From assembly GCA_007126415.1 (NCBI GenBank), contig SLBH01000321.1, positions 1-16,622 on the forward strand: a DNA stretch of 16,622 nt, given 5' to 3'. Each line of letters starts with the position of its first letter. The first letter of the stretch is position 1. The stretch is from Spirochaetales bacterium. Lineage in GTDB: Bacteria; Spirochaetota; Spirochaetia; DSM-27196; SLAA01. Positions 1 to 7,965 of this stretch are shown here, one piece after another. A program made the translations under genes and the position numbers. The notes under the pieces are model-generated. The model worked only from the letters and a program-made list of their open reading frames with translations. It did not search any database and was not told the DNA's origin.

Positions 1-4
1 GAGC

Positions 5-1129
5 TCAACGGTACACGCGCGGAACTCGAGCGGTAGGGCTGCAGGTTACCTCGTATGGAATGGTGCCGGTCAAGTCTGCGATCTCCTCGGCGCTGGGCCC
101 GGCGCGATCGGGGCCGAACAGCGTCACGGCGTCGCCGGTTTGAACCTCGGGCTCCGGGCCGATATCGACCATGAACTGATCCATGCAGACGCGCCCCACG
201 ATTGGGTAGCGGGTGCCGCGGATCAGCACCTCGCCGCGGTCGGATAACAGTCGATTGAAGCCGTCCCCGTAGCCGGCGGGCACCGTCGCGATTGTGGTGT
301 CTTGGGTGGTGTGGTAACTCAGTCCGTACGATATACCGGTGCCCTTTGGTACACGCTTGGTAAAGACAACTTGCGAGCGAAACTCCATCACCGGCTTGAG
401 CTCGAGCGGGCGGTCCTGGTCGCCCGAAGGGTAATAGCCGTACACCGAGATGCCGGGGCGAACCATGTCGAACCATGTTTCGGGATACTCGATAACCGCC
501 CCCGAGTTCGCGGCGTGCACAATTCCGGGGTCTATACCGGCGGTGCGAATCTCGCTCACGACCTCGGACAACCGCGCCGCCTGCTCGCGCGTGAAGCTCG
601 AGTTGGGCGTGTCGGCCACCGGGAAGTGCGTGCAGACTCCGTCGAGCCGGAGATGCTCGCAGGCGATTACCTGAGCGGCGAGTTCCCGCGCTTCGGCCGG
701 CCGACAGCCGATGCGACCCATCCCGGTGTCCACCTTCAGATGCACGCCGATAACGCGCCGGCGTTCGGCCGCAGCGCGATCTAGATCGGCGATATACGCG
801 GCGTCGGCCACGAACGGAGCCAACCGGAGCTCGGCGATGGTATCGAACTCGGTAGGGTCGGTGAGGCTGTACAGCAGTATTGGGGCGCGAACACCGTGAG
901 CGCGCAGCTTCTCAGCCTCGCTCACCGCGGCGACACCGAGGTACTCGGCGCCGAGTTCGAGCGCGGTCTCGGCGACTTCGCACACCCCATGGCCGTATCC
1001 GTCGGCCTTAACCGCAACACAGAAGAGCGGGCGGCGCCGGTTCGGATCGTGACGGGCGGTGTGTTCCATCAAGGCTGTGATATTATGTCTGAGATTGCCA
1101 AGGTGAATGACGGCTTGTGTAGGTCGCAT
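5..1129 (-). CDS. alr: Alanine racemase
   Basis: PLP-dependent enzyme that interconverts L- and D-alanine in the cytosol and supplies D-alanine for peptidoglycan. The 374-residue product has the usual family length. Visible motifs are the PLP-lysine region AVKADGYGHG (Lys41), VHLKVDTGMGRIG near 129-141, the phosphate-site region MVRPGISVYG near 222-231, SYGLSYH carrying the probable second catalytic base (Tyr272), and VGRVCMDQFMVDI near 311-323. The reading frame stays open 78 codons further upstream, but that part is unlike the family and lies over the divergent lipoprotein gene, so I start at the ATG that gives MRPTQAVIHL. An ATG 10 codons earlier is a possible alternative. No Shine-Dalgarno sequence precedes the chosen start. 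The gene is divergent from the lipoprotein gene beginning at 1217. Family assignment is secure; the start is moderately so. Confidence 0.96.
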   Translation of the reverse strand: MRPTQAVIHLGNLRHNITALMEHTARHDPNRRRPLFCVAVKADGYGHGVCEVAETALELGAEYLGVAAVSEAEKLRAHGVRAPILLYSLTDPTEFDTIAELRLAPFVADAAYIADLDRAAAERRRVIGVHLKVDTGMGRIGCRPAEARELAAQVIACEHLRLDGVCTHFPVADTPNSSFTREQAARLSEVVSEIRTAGIDPGIVHAANSGAVIEYPETWFDMVRPGISVYGYYPSGDQDRPLELKPVMEFRSQVVFTKRVPKGTGISYGLSYHTTQDTTIATVPAGYGDGFNRLLSDRGEVLIRGTRYPIVGRVCMDQFMVDIGPEPEVQTGDAVTLFGPDRAGPSAEEIADLTGTIPYEVTCSPTARVPRVYR

Positions 1130-1137
1130 TGGCACTA

Positions 1138-1166
1138 AGCATAAACCCGGTAGAAACATTTGAAAA
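1138..1166 (-). promoter_or_regulatory. Possible alr promoter
   Basis: On the minus strand TTTTCA (1161-1166) and TATGCT (1138-1143) are 17 bases apart, each matching four of six consensus bases. The -10 lies 8 bases before the alr ATG, so transcription would begin just before or at the start codon. The -35 overlaps the -35 of the plus-strand promoter for the divergent gene. Sequence match only, and weak. Confidence 0.25.
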
Positions 1167-1187
1167 GTCCAAGCCTCGTGGTAGATT
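1160..1187 (+). promoter_or_regulatory. Predicted promoter of the exported-protein gene cluster
   Basis: TTGAAA (1160-1165), a 16-base spacer and TAGATT (1182-1187) preceded by TGG, which makes an extended -10. The ATG of the first lipoprotein gene follows 29 bases later with a purine-rich AAGAGA just upstream. This is the most plausible promoter for the five genes from 1217 to 7874. Confidence 0.5.
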
Positions 1188-1216
1188 GAGATCACGGGAA
1201 CGACTAAGAGAAATTG

Positions 1217-2764
1217 ATGCGTAGGCTTAACACGGCCGCAGCCGTGGCGACGATCGCGGTGGCGCTGCTTCCGCTGTTCACAACGTTCGGCTGCGAAGGG
1301 AACTCGCTGTTCTTCGAGATCGATAACGACGATATCTCCGTTTCGCTCGAGACCATCGCTCACGGAAGCATTGTCTCTAACGATATTGAGGTCTCGATCT
1401 CGGCCCAGCGCAACGACGGCGCCGCTCGAACCGACACCGCTTCTCGCGATGCCGGGGAAGCCGGAGGTGCCGGAAGCGCCGGGAACGAGGGAGTCGATGC
1501 TTCCGTTACGGTCGAGCCTTTGGTGCTTGACTGGGTGGTGCGCACAACCGATCGCTCTCGGGTAGTCTCCCAGGGGTCGTTGGAGCTTAGCGAAGCCACT
1601 ACTTCCACCAAACTCCGCCTTCCCGAGGATCTGTCGGCCGGTCTATACGAGCTCGAGGTTGCGGTCTTGTTAGAAGGCCGGCAAATCGAGCAGTTAGTGC
1701 GTGATTTTTTCTACAGTACCGGGAGCTATCAGTTTGCGCGCGTGTCCTCGTACCCTGCCGCGTTTGTACCGAACTCCGACGGAATCTTGATTGGTCGTAT
1801 CGAGCATCCCGAGGATCATTCGCCGTTTGTGCGGGTGCATTTCGCGGGTCGAAGCCACACTGCAGAGGTGGATAACGGTCGGTTCGAGGTGATGCTTCAT
1901 AGCCCGGAGTCCGAAGGTGTTTATCTCGCGCAGTTCGAGTTGTTTCCGGTAAGACCACCCTCGGGACGAGGCGAGTATGGGTTCGAGGGTCCGATCACCT
2001 ACAATCATAAGCTGATTGTGAAGGACCGTCCGCGGGCCGGACTCGGCGACGGTGATCCGCGTTTTTCGCGTTTCGCGCTGCGTGGAAATCTGCGCGACAG
2101 CGGTGTGCGCCCACAGTTGGCGGCCGATTCGGCCGAGCGCGCAACCGAGATCGGCACGCCGCGCCTCGCGGTACGAGACGAGGTGTTTGGGTACTGGCTT
2201 GAGTCCGGCGACGGGTTCGAGCTTTCGGACTTCATGTTACCGGTGCGCGACGGTGCGGTAGAGGCCTTCACGATTGAGCTCGAGATGTATCTACCGACCG
2301 AGCAAGACAACCGGCACGTGTTCAGCACCGTAAGCGATAGCGACGACGCGATTGGGCTCGTGGTATTGACGGCCGAGGAGGGCCGTCTGATACTCTCGAT
2401 TTGGTCCGGGGAGCGATCGGTGCAGATCGAGACCGGAGAGCGCATGTTTGAAGCCGGGGAGGCGTCACAGGTGCGAGTGATGGTAGTCCCGCGAAAGGAC
2501 GACACCCTGATTCGGCTCTCCAACCGTCGCGGGGCGGGGGTAGAAGAGTTTGTAACCGAGCTGAGCGACAAGGATTGGCGTTTGGGAGGCACGCGGCCGG
2601 TTACAACTGAAGCGCGGGAAGCGGAGGGGTCCGACCCACGACGTGTGGCACCCGGCAGAACCGTTGTGGGCGGGACCAACGGCTTCTGCGGTATAATCGA
2701 GTCTTTTTCGGCCTATAGCGGAGACCGTGGAGCTGGCGTTCTCACACGGCGTATAGTATACTAA
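1217..2764 (+). CDS. Lipoprotein with C-terminal LamG/concanavalin-like domain
   Basis: Predicted exported lipoprotein of 515 residues, function unknown. Residues 1-26 form a signal peptide (MRRLN, then a hydrophobic core) ending in TTFGC, a relaxed spirochaete-style lipobox with Cys26 as acylation site. Residues about 40-270 look beta-rich (Ig-like?) and are interrupted near 79-90 by four Ala-Gly-X triplets. Residues about 345-500 show a LamG/concanavalin-like pattern: a start of the form FTIELEMYLP, GLVVL..EGRLILSIW in the middle, and a closing TVVGGTNGFCGIIESFSAY, which resembles the GG..F.G.ID..riY ending of LamG domains. This suggests carbohydrate or protein binding at the cell surface or in the periplasm. 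I chose ATG 1217 over the TTG at 1214 because of the spacing from AAGAGA. It is the first gene of the cluster, 48 bases before the next. The domain call is by eye. Confidence 0.85.
   Translation: MRRLNTAAAVATIAVALLPLFTTFGCEGNSLFFEIDNDDISVSLETIAHGSIVSNDIEVSISAQRNDGAARTDTASRDAGEAGGAGSAGNEGVDASVTVEPLVLDWVVRTTDRSRVVSQGSLELSEATTSTKLRLPEDLSAGLYELEVAVLLEGRQIEQLVRDFFYSTGSYQFARVSSYPAAFVPNSDGILIGRIEHPEDHSPFVRVHFAGRSHTAEVDNGRFEVMLHSPESEGVYLAQFELFPVRPPSGRGEYGFEGPITYNHKLIVKDRPRAGLGDGDPRFSRFALRGNLRDSGVRPQLAADSAERATEIGTPRLAVRDEVFGYWLESGDGFELSDFMLPVRDGAVEAFTIELEMYLPTEQDNRHVFSTVSDSDDAIGLVVLTAEEGRLILSIWSGERSVQIETGERMFEAGEASQVRVMVVPRKDDTLIRLSNRRGAGVEEFVTELSDKDWRLGGTRPVTTEAREAEGSDPRRVAPGRTVVGGTNGFCGIIESFSAYSGDRGAGVLTRRIVY
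1451..1486 (+). repeat. In-frame 9-bp tandem repeat (Ala-Gly-X, four units)
   Basis: Four consecutive units of GCCGGR plus a variable codon encode AGE, AGG, AGS and AGN (residues 79-90 of the LamG lipoprotein). The unit is a multiple of three, so changes in copy number would alter linker length without shifting the frame. Confidence 0.8.
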
Positions 2765-2812
2765 GCCGCGCGGGCCGCGCGATACCTTGTCTATAGCACA
2801 GGAGTGAGGGGC

Positions 2813-4249
2813 ATGAAGGTACGAAATCCTGGCGCATACCGGCTACTTTGCGCCGTGTTCGTACTGGTTTGCGTGGCAACCGGTCCGGCCGCGGCGCAAG
2901 AGTTTTCTGAGCGGCAAGAGATTGCGATTTTTCGGTTAGACTACTATGGCGCGCCGCGTGATCCGGTGCCACGCGAGCGTACCTCGGTGCAGTTCGGGCG
3001 CGTGTTCGGTTACGAGCGGCGCGTGGAGTCGGAAACCACCGACATCTTTCGCCGTGCGGTTGGAGCGGTAGACGAACACATTCGGAGCGTCTTTATCAAT
3101 CTCGGCCGCTTCGATGTAATCGGCCTCAATCACAGGCTCAACGCCGACAATGTCGACGCCTTCATCGGGCTGCTACGCGGTCACCGCGAGCGTACCCTCG
3201 AGCTACCGGAGGAAGTGCTGCTCGGAGAGGAGGCGTTTACCGAACAAGACTTCGATCGCCTCGTGGGCGGCTTCATCATCGTGATCCCCTCGGTTTCGTA
3301 TTACAACGTTGCCGCGCGCGGTCGTGAGTACGAAGCCGAGATCGAGACCTCGTTCACCTTCATCGATGCGCGCGATCAATCCACGATCGGTCAGTTCTTC
3401 GTAACCACCAGCGGCAGCGACGAAAACGCGGTTGCCGCGATGCGAGCAGCGGTGAACGGAATTGCGCCACAGCTCGAGTACCGTTTGCGTAGTATGGATA
3501 TCTTTCAACTGCGAAGCGGAGTGCTCGACGTCGCGGGGCGAACCGTGATCCTGGAGCTCGGACGCAACCTCGGCGTGCGGCGCGGCGACGAGTTCGCGAT
3601 TGTGCACGAGCGGCGGACGCCCACCGGGCATCGCACGGTGGACGAAACCGGCATGATCGTGATAAGCGATGTTCGCGAGGAGTTCTCGATCGGGCGCCTC
3701 TTGTACTCCAACCCCGGGGTGCAGGTCGGTGATCAACTGCAGGAGGTGCCGCGCTACGGCATCGATGTTACGCCGTACGGAAACCTGATCCTCCCGCTCG
3801 ACCGGCGCTACGGGCGCAGCACCTTCGTCGCCGGGGTGAAGGCAACCGCCAGCCGTGGCTACTTTCGGGTCCGGCCGCAAGCAGGGTTCGAGGTGCCGTT
3901 CACCGGCACGCTTCTCGCGTTTTTGTTTCCGGCCAATGTGTACGTCGGCGCGGAAAGCAACTGGTACCTCGGGCGACTCAAGCTGAATCCTAGTTTCGGA
4001 GTGGGGTTCGGTGGTGCGGTGCCGTTCAACGACTCGTTGTTCAGCGACGACTTCTACACCACCCACGTCGGAGGGAACCTCAAGTTGGCTGCAAGCTACC
4101 TGATCACGCGCGACAGCATGCTGGTGGCGGAGGTGGGCTTTGCGCAGTGGTTTGGTCTATACGATAAGGTCTTCAACGAAACCGTCGTCGACCGTTTTTT
4201 CGGCAGCTACGGTGGAATTGTGGTTGGTCTGGGGCTAACCTTTAAGTGA
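2813..4249 (+). CDS. Exported CsgG/FlgT-like protein with beta-rich, possibly outer-membrane C-terminus
   Basis: 478-residue secreted protein, function not established. Signal peptide 1-28 (MKVRNPGAYR, hydrophobic core, cleavage at AAA-QE); there is no lipobox cysteine at the cleavage site. Residues about 35-225 have the alternating pattern of CsgG/FlgT middle-type domains. Residues about 235-310 resemble the FlgT C-terminal fold: LDVAGRTVILELGRNLGV, then RRGDEFAIVHE, GMIVISDV, FSIGRLLY and a closing VGDQL. Residues 320-478 are rich in aromatic and Gly-containing amphipathic strands and end VVGLGLTFK, suggesting a small outer-membrane barrel or beta-sheet platform. AGGAG at 2800-2804, 8 bases before ATG 2813, decides the start over the in-frame GTG at 2804. 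The stop overlaps the next ATG by one base (TGATG), so the two genes are translationally coupled. The barrel is inference. Confidence 0.85.
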   Translation: MKVRNPGAYRLLCAVFVLVCVATGPAAAQEFSERQEIAIFRLDYYGAPRDPVPRERTSVQFGRVFGYERRVESETTDIFRRAVGAVDEHIRSVFINLGRFDVIGLNHRLNADNVDAFIGLLRGHRERTLELPEEVLLGEEAFTEQDFDRLVGGFIIVIPSVSYYNVAARGREYEAEIETSFTFIDARDQSTIGQFFVTTSGSDENAVAAMRAAVNGIAPQLEYRLRSMDIFQLRSGVLDVAGRTVILELGRNLGVRRGDEFAIVHERRTPTGHRTVDETGMIVISDVREEFSIGRLLYSNPGVQVGDQLQEVPRYGIDVTPYGNLILPLDRRYGRSTFVAGVKATASRGYFRVRPQAGFEVPFTGTLLAFLFPANVYVGAESNWYLGRLKLNPSFGVGFGGAVPFNDSLFSDDFYTTHVGGNLKLAASYLITRDSMLVAEVGFAQWFGLYDKVFNETVVDRFFGSYGGIVVGLGLTFK

Positions 4250-5646
4250 TGAACAGCTCAAAGACTGAAAGACATTCAGAAACCGCGATCGGACGGCGCA
4301 AAGCGTTTATGATGCTCGCGCTGCTCGGTGTTGTTGCATTTCTCGGAGCCTGCGCGAGCGCCCCCAACGGCTCTGCGGAGGATGAAGCAACCGCCGAGGC
4401 CGAAACATACCACGGTGTGGGGCGAGGCGAGACGCTTGGAACCGCGATGAACGCGGCGAAGATCGACGCGGTTCGCAACGCGGTAATTGATCTCATCGGT
4501 GACGAGGCCGAGCGCCGGCACGAGGCTACTCTCGAGGAGGTGCTGTACTCCACGCGCAACCCAAATCGCTACGTCTACAACGAGACTATGGAGCGGTTAC
4601 GCAGCGAGAACCTCGGCACGATAGACGACATGGAGATGCTGTTCGAGCTGCGGATTCGCGTCGACATTCCGGCGGTACAGTCGGTGCTCGATGCACATCG
4701 CATCGGGGCGCGCGGCGGCTCGGCGGGCGACGAATCCGGCGCTCACACCGCCGACGACGCACCTGCAGCCGGCACAAACGGTGTGACCGAGCGGGCGGTA
4801 GCGGATGGAGAGGTAGAGGTAGCCGCGCGAGCCGACCGCTCCGAGGCGTGGGGCGAGGCTACGCCTGAGCAGCAGCGCTTCATCAATCGCTACATAGACA
4901 CCATGACCTATATGGTGTACTTCAACCAAGACTCGGAGGTCGATGAGTTTCTGCAACAGAACGCGATTGCGCAGGCCAACCGGTATCTGGCCGGTAACGA
5001 CTTCATCGCGGTAGACTCCGCCCAGGTGGAGCGACTGCGCCGCGAGCAGGAGTATGTCTACGAAGCCGAGACCGGCCGCGAGATCGGAATGCTACAGTGG
5101 ATCGCGCAGCGCTTGAATGCCGACGTCTATATCGAGATAGACCTCGAGACCTCCCACGACAGCCGGGCAGACAGCCATTACGGTACCGCGCACGTCACGA
5201 TGCGGATTTTTGAAACGTCTACGGGACAGTTGCTCGGGGCGGTCACTCGGCAGAGTCCGCGTACCTTTAGCCGCAGCGGGGCGCGCGAGGCGGTGCTGAA
5301 CGCGGTGCAGTCTACGGTGTACCAGGCGATGCCGGTGGTAGTCGAGCAGTCCGAGCGCCAGATGCAGGGCTATCTTGCACGCGGCGTGCGTTACGAACTC
5401 GTGATCCAGAACACGCTCGACGCGCGCATGATGAGTGAGTTTCGTCGCCGTCTTCGCGCCGAGGTCTCGGACTTGATCACGGTATCGCAGACCGCGGACG
5501 AGACGCGTTACACGGTGTTTTACTTCGGCCGAGTAGACGACCTCGAGGACTTGTTGTACGAGACCTCGGAGATCGTTCCCGGTCTGCAGAACATGTATCA
5601 TGTGATAACTCGAGGGAACTCGATGACGTTTGATACCGGTCTATAA
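4249..5646 (+). CDS. FlgT-like lipoprotein (FlgT_N plus FlgT_M/CsgG-like regions)
   Basis: 465-residue lipoprotein. Signal sequence with hydrophobic MMLALLGVVAFLGAC and lipobox LGAC (Cys35), preceded by a long charged N-region; the in-frame ATGs at codons 21-22 are alternative starts. Residues 53-152 match the pattern of FlgT N-terminal/LPP20 domains: GVGRGETLGTAMNAAKIDA, then RNAVIDLIGDEAE, and later FELRIRVD. A low-complexity linker (about 153-200) follows, then an alpha/beta region (205-375) with a CsgG/FlgT_M-like core (VYIEIDLE, AHVTMRIFETSTGQLLGAV) and a final small alpha/beta domain (380-465). In Vibrio FlgT forms the H ring of the flagellar motor; whether this protein is flagellar is not shown. 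ATG 4249 overlaps the preceding stop. An in-frame GTG at 4246 is less likely. Confidence 0.85.
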   Translation: MNSSKTERHSETAIGRRKAFMMLALLGVVAFLGACASAPNGSAEDEATAEAETYHGVGRGETLGTAMNAAKIDAVRNAVIDLIGDEAERRHEATLEEVLYSTRNPNRYVYNETMERLRSENLGTIDDMEMLFELRIRVDIPAVQSVLDAHRIGARGGSAGDESGAHTADDAPAAGTNGVTERAVADGEVEVAARADRSEAWGEATPEQQRFINRYIDTMTYMVYFNQDSEVDEFLQQNAIAQANRYLAGNDFIAVDSAQVERLRREQEYVYEAETGREIGMLQWIAQRLNADVYIEIDLETSHDSRADSHYGTAHVTMRIFETSTGQLLGAVTRQSPRTFSRSGAREAVLNAVQSTVYQAMPVVVEQSERQMQGYLARGVRYELVIQNTLDARMMSEFRRRLRAEVSDLITVSQTADETRYTVFYFGRVDDLEDLLYETSEIVPGLQNMYHVITRGNSMTFDTGL

Positions 5647-5688
5647 GGCCGGGCAGGTTACGTAACCGATAGCGAGGAGGAGACAAGG

Positions 5689-6348
5689 ATGAAGGCGGGT
5701 ATTCGTGTTGGGTTGTTTGCGATCTTGGTCGCAGTGTTAGCAGCGGCGTGTGCAAGCGCCCCTGAGGAAGAGCCGGAACGGGCGCCGGCGCCGGAGCCGA
5801 CAACTCGGCAGCCCGAGATGCTCGATCATCGTAACCATAAGTGGGGAACTCCGGTGCCCGAGTGGGTGACCATGGAGGTCGACGAGCTCGAGCAGCTCGA
5901 TCAATATGAAGACTACTACGTCTTCCGGTTTGAGTCGCCGCGCGCGCAGAGTCTGCAAGGCGCCGAGATCTGGACGCAACAGTTCACCGCGCAGAGTGCG
6001 ATCACTCAAGAAGTCGAGAACCGCGTGCAGACACGCTTCGCCGGTGCGGCGGCAGGCGATATGGATCTCGTTGAGAACTACATGGAGCAGGTTGTCGCGA
6101 GCGTCTCCGACGCTACCGTCTCAGGATATCGCCGTGCGCGGGACTACTGGGTCAGGATGCGCTACTTCGACTCCGACGGGGACGTCGATGAAGACGCTTA
6201 CACCTATGTGGTGCTCTACACCATTCCGCAGGACACGCTAAACCGCATGGTGCAGGATGCGCTCGACCGCAACGACGGCAGCGTCGAGAGCGAGGAAGAG
6301 CGAACCGTGCGCGACCGCGTCAAGGAAGCGTTCGAGCGCGGGCTCTAA
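5689..6348 (+). CDS. Short LPP20-like lipoprotein
   Basis: 219-residue predicted lipoprotein. Signal peptide 1-20 with lipobox LAAAC (Cys21), followed by a Pro/Glu/Ala-rich tether (about 22-42) that could span part of the periplasm. The folded part (about 45-190) has the LPP20-family layout: PVPEWV near 55-60, one strand, an Ala-rich helix around 92-118, a second helix, and strands WVRMRYF and AYTYVVLYTIP. The C-terminus is a charged helix. A strong GAGGAGGAG (5674-5682) lies 6 bases before the ATG, the best ribosome-binding site in the cluster, so this small protein may be made in excess over its neighbours. It sits 42 bases after the preceding gene and 8 bases before the next. No catalytic motif is visible; a structural or scaffolding role is inferred. 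Confidence 0.83.
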   Translation: MKAGIRVGLFAILVAVLAAACASAPEEEPERAPAPEPTTRQPEMLDHRNHKWGTPVPEWVTMEVDELEQLDQYEDYYVFRFESPRAQSLQGAEIWTQQFTAQSAITQEVENRVQTRFAGAAAGDMDLVENYMEQVVASVSDATVSGYRRARDYWVRMRYFDSDGDVDEDAYTYVVLYTIPQDTLNRMVQDALDRNDGSVESEEERTVRDRVKEAFERGL

Positions 6349-6356
6349 CGCGCTCG

Positions 6357-7874
6357 GTGGGGGTGCCGGTGGCTGCTGTAACAACGCGACATGCTTTACC
6401 TCTCTCCCGTCCGGGAATCGTTGCGGGTCTTGTGGCGGTCGTGGTGGTGCTCGCGCTGAGCGGCTGTGCCGGCTCACCGAGCGCCTACGACCGCGATCTG
6501 CCCAACTGGGTTCTGGAACCCCCGCGTTCCGACGACGAGTACGAGTACTTCGTCGCGGCCGGGAGCAGCCCGGCAGGAGACGCGGCCGAGGCCGAAGACC
6601 GCGCCTCGGCTGCGATGATCGATGAGATTGTTCGGTATCTCGGCGTGCGCGTCACAAGCGAAACAACCGCAACCGCGCGCGCGTCGCTTGAACAGTTCGA
6701 GACCGATGTTGAGCAGCAGATCACGCAGCGTGCCGATGCGCGGCTGTCGGGCTTTCGTGTCACCGACCGTTTCCGATCCGAGCGCGGTGAGGTGGTTACG
6801 GTGTACCTGCTCGGCAGTTACGAACACGCTGCGCTGAACGCCGAGCGCGAGCGATTGCAAGCGCTGTTTCAGGAGCGCGAGGATGCGATTGCCGAGCCGG
6901 AGCAACGGGCGCGGCAGCTCGAGCGTGAGGGCCGCTCCTACGAGGCGGTCGGCAGTTATCTCGAGGCGGCGCGCGCCGCGGCGGGCTCACAGCTCGAGAA
7001 CGCCGAGATTCGCGCCGAACGGAATCTCAACGAGGCGCGCCGTCTGCTCGCCGCGATGCGGCTCGATAAGCACGCCGACGAACTCGAGACGGAGGTTCGA
7101 ACCCCGTTCGAAGAGCCGTTTGAGCTGCGGGTAACCGTCGACGGCCGTCCGGTCCCCGGCGCGCGCGTGCGCATTTCGTATCAGGATGCGCGTGCCGACG
7201 GCCGGCCGGGGATGCGAAGCGTCGTGATGAGCGCCGACGACGAAGGCGTACTTCGCTTTCGTCATCCTACACCCCGGGTGGTCGGTAGTGCCGGCGTAAC
7301 GATGACATTAGACCTTGAGCCTGTTCTCGGCCCGCTCACCGAGCTTCCCGACCGCTATCGGCCGCAGCTCGACGCGATCCGGCGTACCGCGGTTGAGTCG
7401 CAGACGGTGTTTCGCTATCGGGTAGTGTCGCGTGCGCACAACGTACCGACCGCCGTCGCGTTCCTCGATACCGATTTGGTGGGCAACGCAACCGGGCGGG
7501 GCGCAACGCGCTCGGGTATCGTCGACGCGCTCAGCCGGTCGGAGTTTCGGGTGCAAGCGATCGCTCTCGATTCGGGCCTATTGCAGGACGAGAACCACCG
7601 GGGTCTGCTCGAGCAACTGCGCGACGAGCACGGCGATGATTTCGAGCGCCTTGTGGTGGGCCGTGCCGGAATAGACGAGGTCACCGAGGACAACGGGGCG
7701 ATCGTGCGCGTATCCGGCAGCGTCACGGTGCTGGAGGTGGAGACCGGAGAGGTCCTGTACTCCACCGCAGTGTCGCAACGCAGCCGAGCCAACTCACCGG
7801 AAGGCGCGGTCTCGGCCGCGTTCCGTGCGCTCGGAGACCGTATCGGGGAGCAACTTGCCGCCACACTTCCGTGA
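6357..7874 (+). CDS. LPP20 plus CsgG-like multidomain lipoprotein
   Basis: 505-residue lipoprotein if started at GTG 6357. A hydrophobic segment ends in LALSGC (lipobox, Cys37). Residues 48-160 are a recognisable LPP20 domain (LPNWVLEPP, YFVAAGSSP, an Ala-rich helix, then VVTVYLLGSYE). Residues 161-240 form charged helices, possibly a coiled coil. Residues about 255-345 look like an Ig- or carboxypeptidase-regulatory-like strand module (FELRVTVDGRPVPGARVRI). Residues 355-505 resemble CsgG/FlgT_M: RSGIVDALSRSEF, then RLVVGRAGIDEV, VSGSVTVLEVETGEVLYST and a final amphipathic helix. It is the last gene of the cluster. The start is uncertain: no clear Shine-Dalgarno precedes 6357, and GTGs at 6363 and 6369, the latter behind a G-rich run, would both keep the signal peptide. 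Function unknown. Confidence 0.83.
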   Translation: MGVPVAAVTTRHALPLSRPGIVAGLVAVVVVLALSGCAGSPSAYDRDLPNWVLEPPRSDDEYEYFVAAGSSPAGDAAEAEDRASAAMIDEIVRYLGVRVTSETTATARASLEQFETDVEQQITQRADARLSGFRVTDRFRSERGEVVTVYLLGSYEHAALNAERERLQALFQEREDAIAEPEQRARQLEREGRSYEAVGSYLEAARAAAGSQLENAEIRAERNLNEARRLLAAMRLDKHADELETEVRTPFEEPFELRVTVDGRPVPGARVRISYQDARADGRPGMRSVVMSADDEGVLRFRHPTPRVVGSAGVTMTLDLEPVLGPLTELPDRYRPQLDAIRRTAVESQTVFRYRVVSRAHNVPTAVAFLDTDLVGNATGRGATRSGIVDALSRSEFRVQAIALDSGLLQDENHRGLLEQLRDEHGDDFERLVVGRAGIDEVTEDNGAIVRVSGSVTVLEVETGEVLYSTAVSQRSRANSPEGAVSAAFRALGDRIGEQLAATLP

Positions 7875-7893
7875 GCGGCTACTCGGTTAAACG

Positions 7894-7965
7894 GGCGGCG
7901 CGAGGTCCGCTACACGAGTCCCGCTACTCCTCCAGGTCCGCTACTCCAGGTCCGGCGGCGCGAGG
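7894..7965. repeat. Short direct repeats at the convergent gene ends
   Basis: GGCGGCGCGAGG occurs at 7894-7905 and again at 7954-7965. Between them CCGCTACTCC occurs at 7921-7930 and 7938-7947, each followed by CCAGGT or AGGT, with a degenerate copy (CCGCTACACG) at 7907-7916. The repeats cover the 66-base gap and the last codons and stop of the phosphodiesterase gene. I see no hairpin with a T-run, so no terminator is called between these convergent genes. Confidence 0.7.

Noticed and set aside
459..478. Perfect 10-bp tandem repeat CGAACCATGT in alr
   Set aside because: It encodes the conserved TWFDMVRPG stretch in two different frames; explained by protein constraint and chance.
1130..1363. 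78-codon N-terminal extension of alanine racemase
   Set aside because: It is not family-like and overlaps the divergent lipoprotein gene and its promoter.
2765..2781. GC-rich self-complementary stretch after the LamG lipoprotein gene
   Set aside because: No workable loop and no T-run, so it is not a convincing terminator within the gene cluster.
3203..4066. Long minus-strand open frame opposite the CsgG/FlgT-like gene
   Set aside because: A GC-rich shadow frame with no start context, domain or neighbour support; the plus-strand gene has a signal peptide and ribosome-binding site.
5656..5667. Palindrome GGTTACGTAACC before the short LPP20 gene
   Set aside because: A few 12-bp palindromes are expected by chance in a window this size, and no promoter lies beside it.
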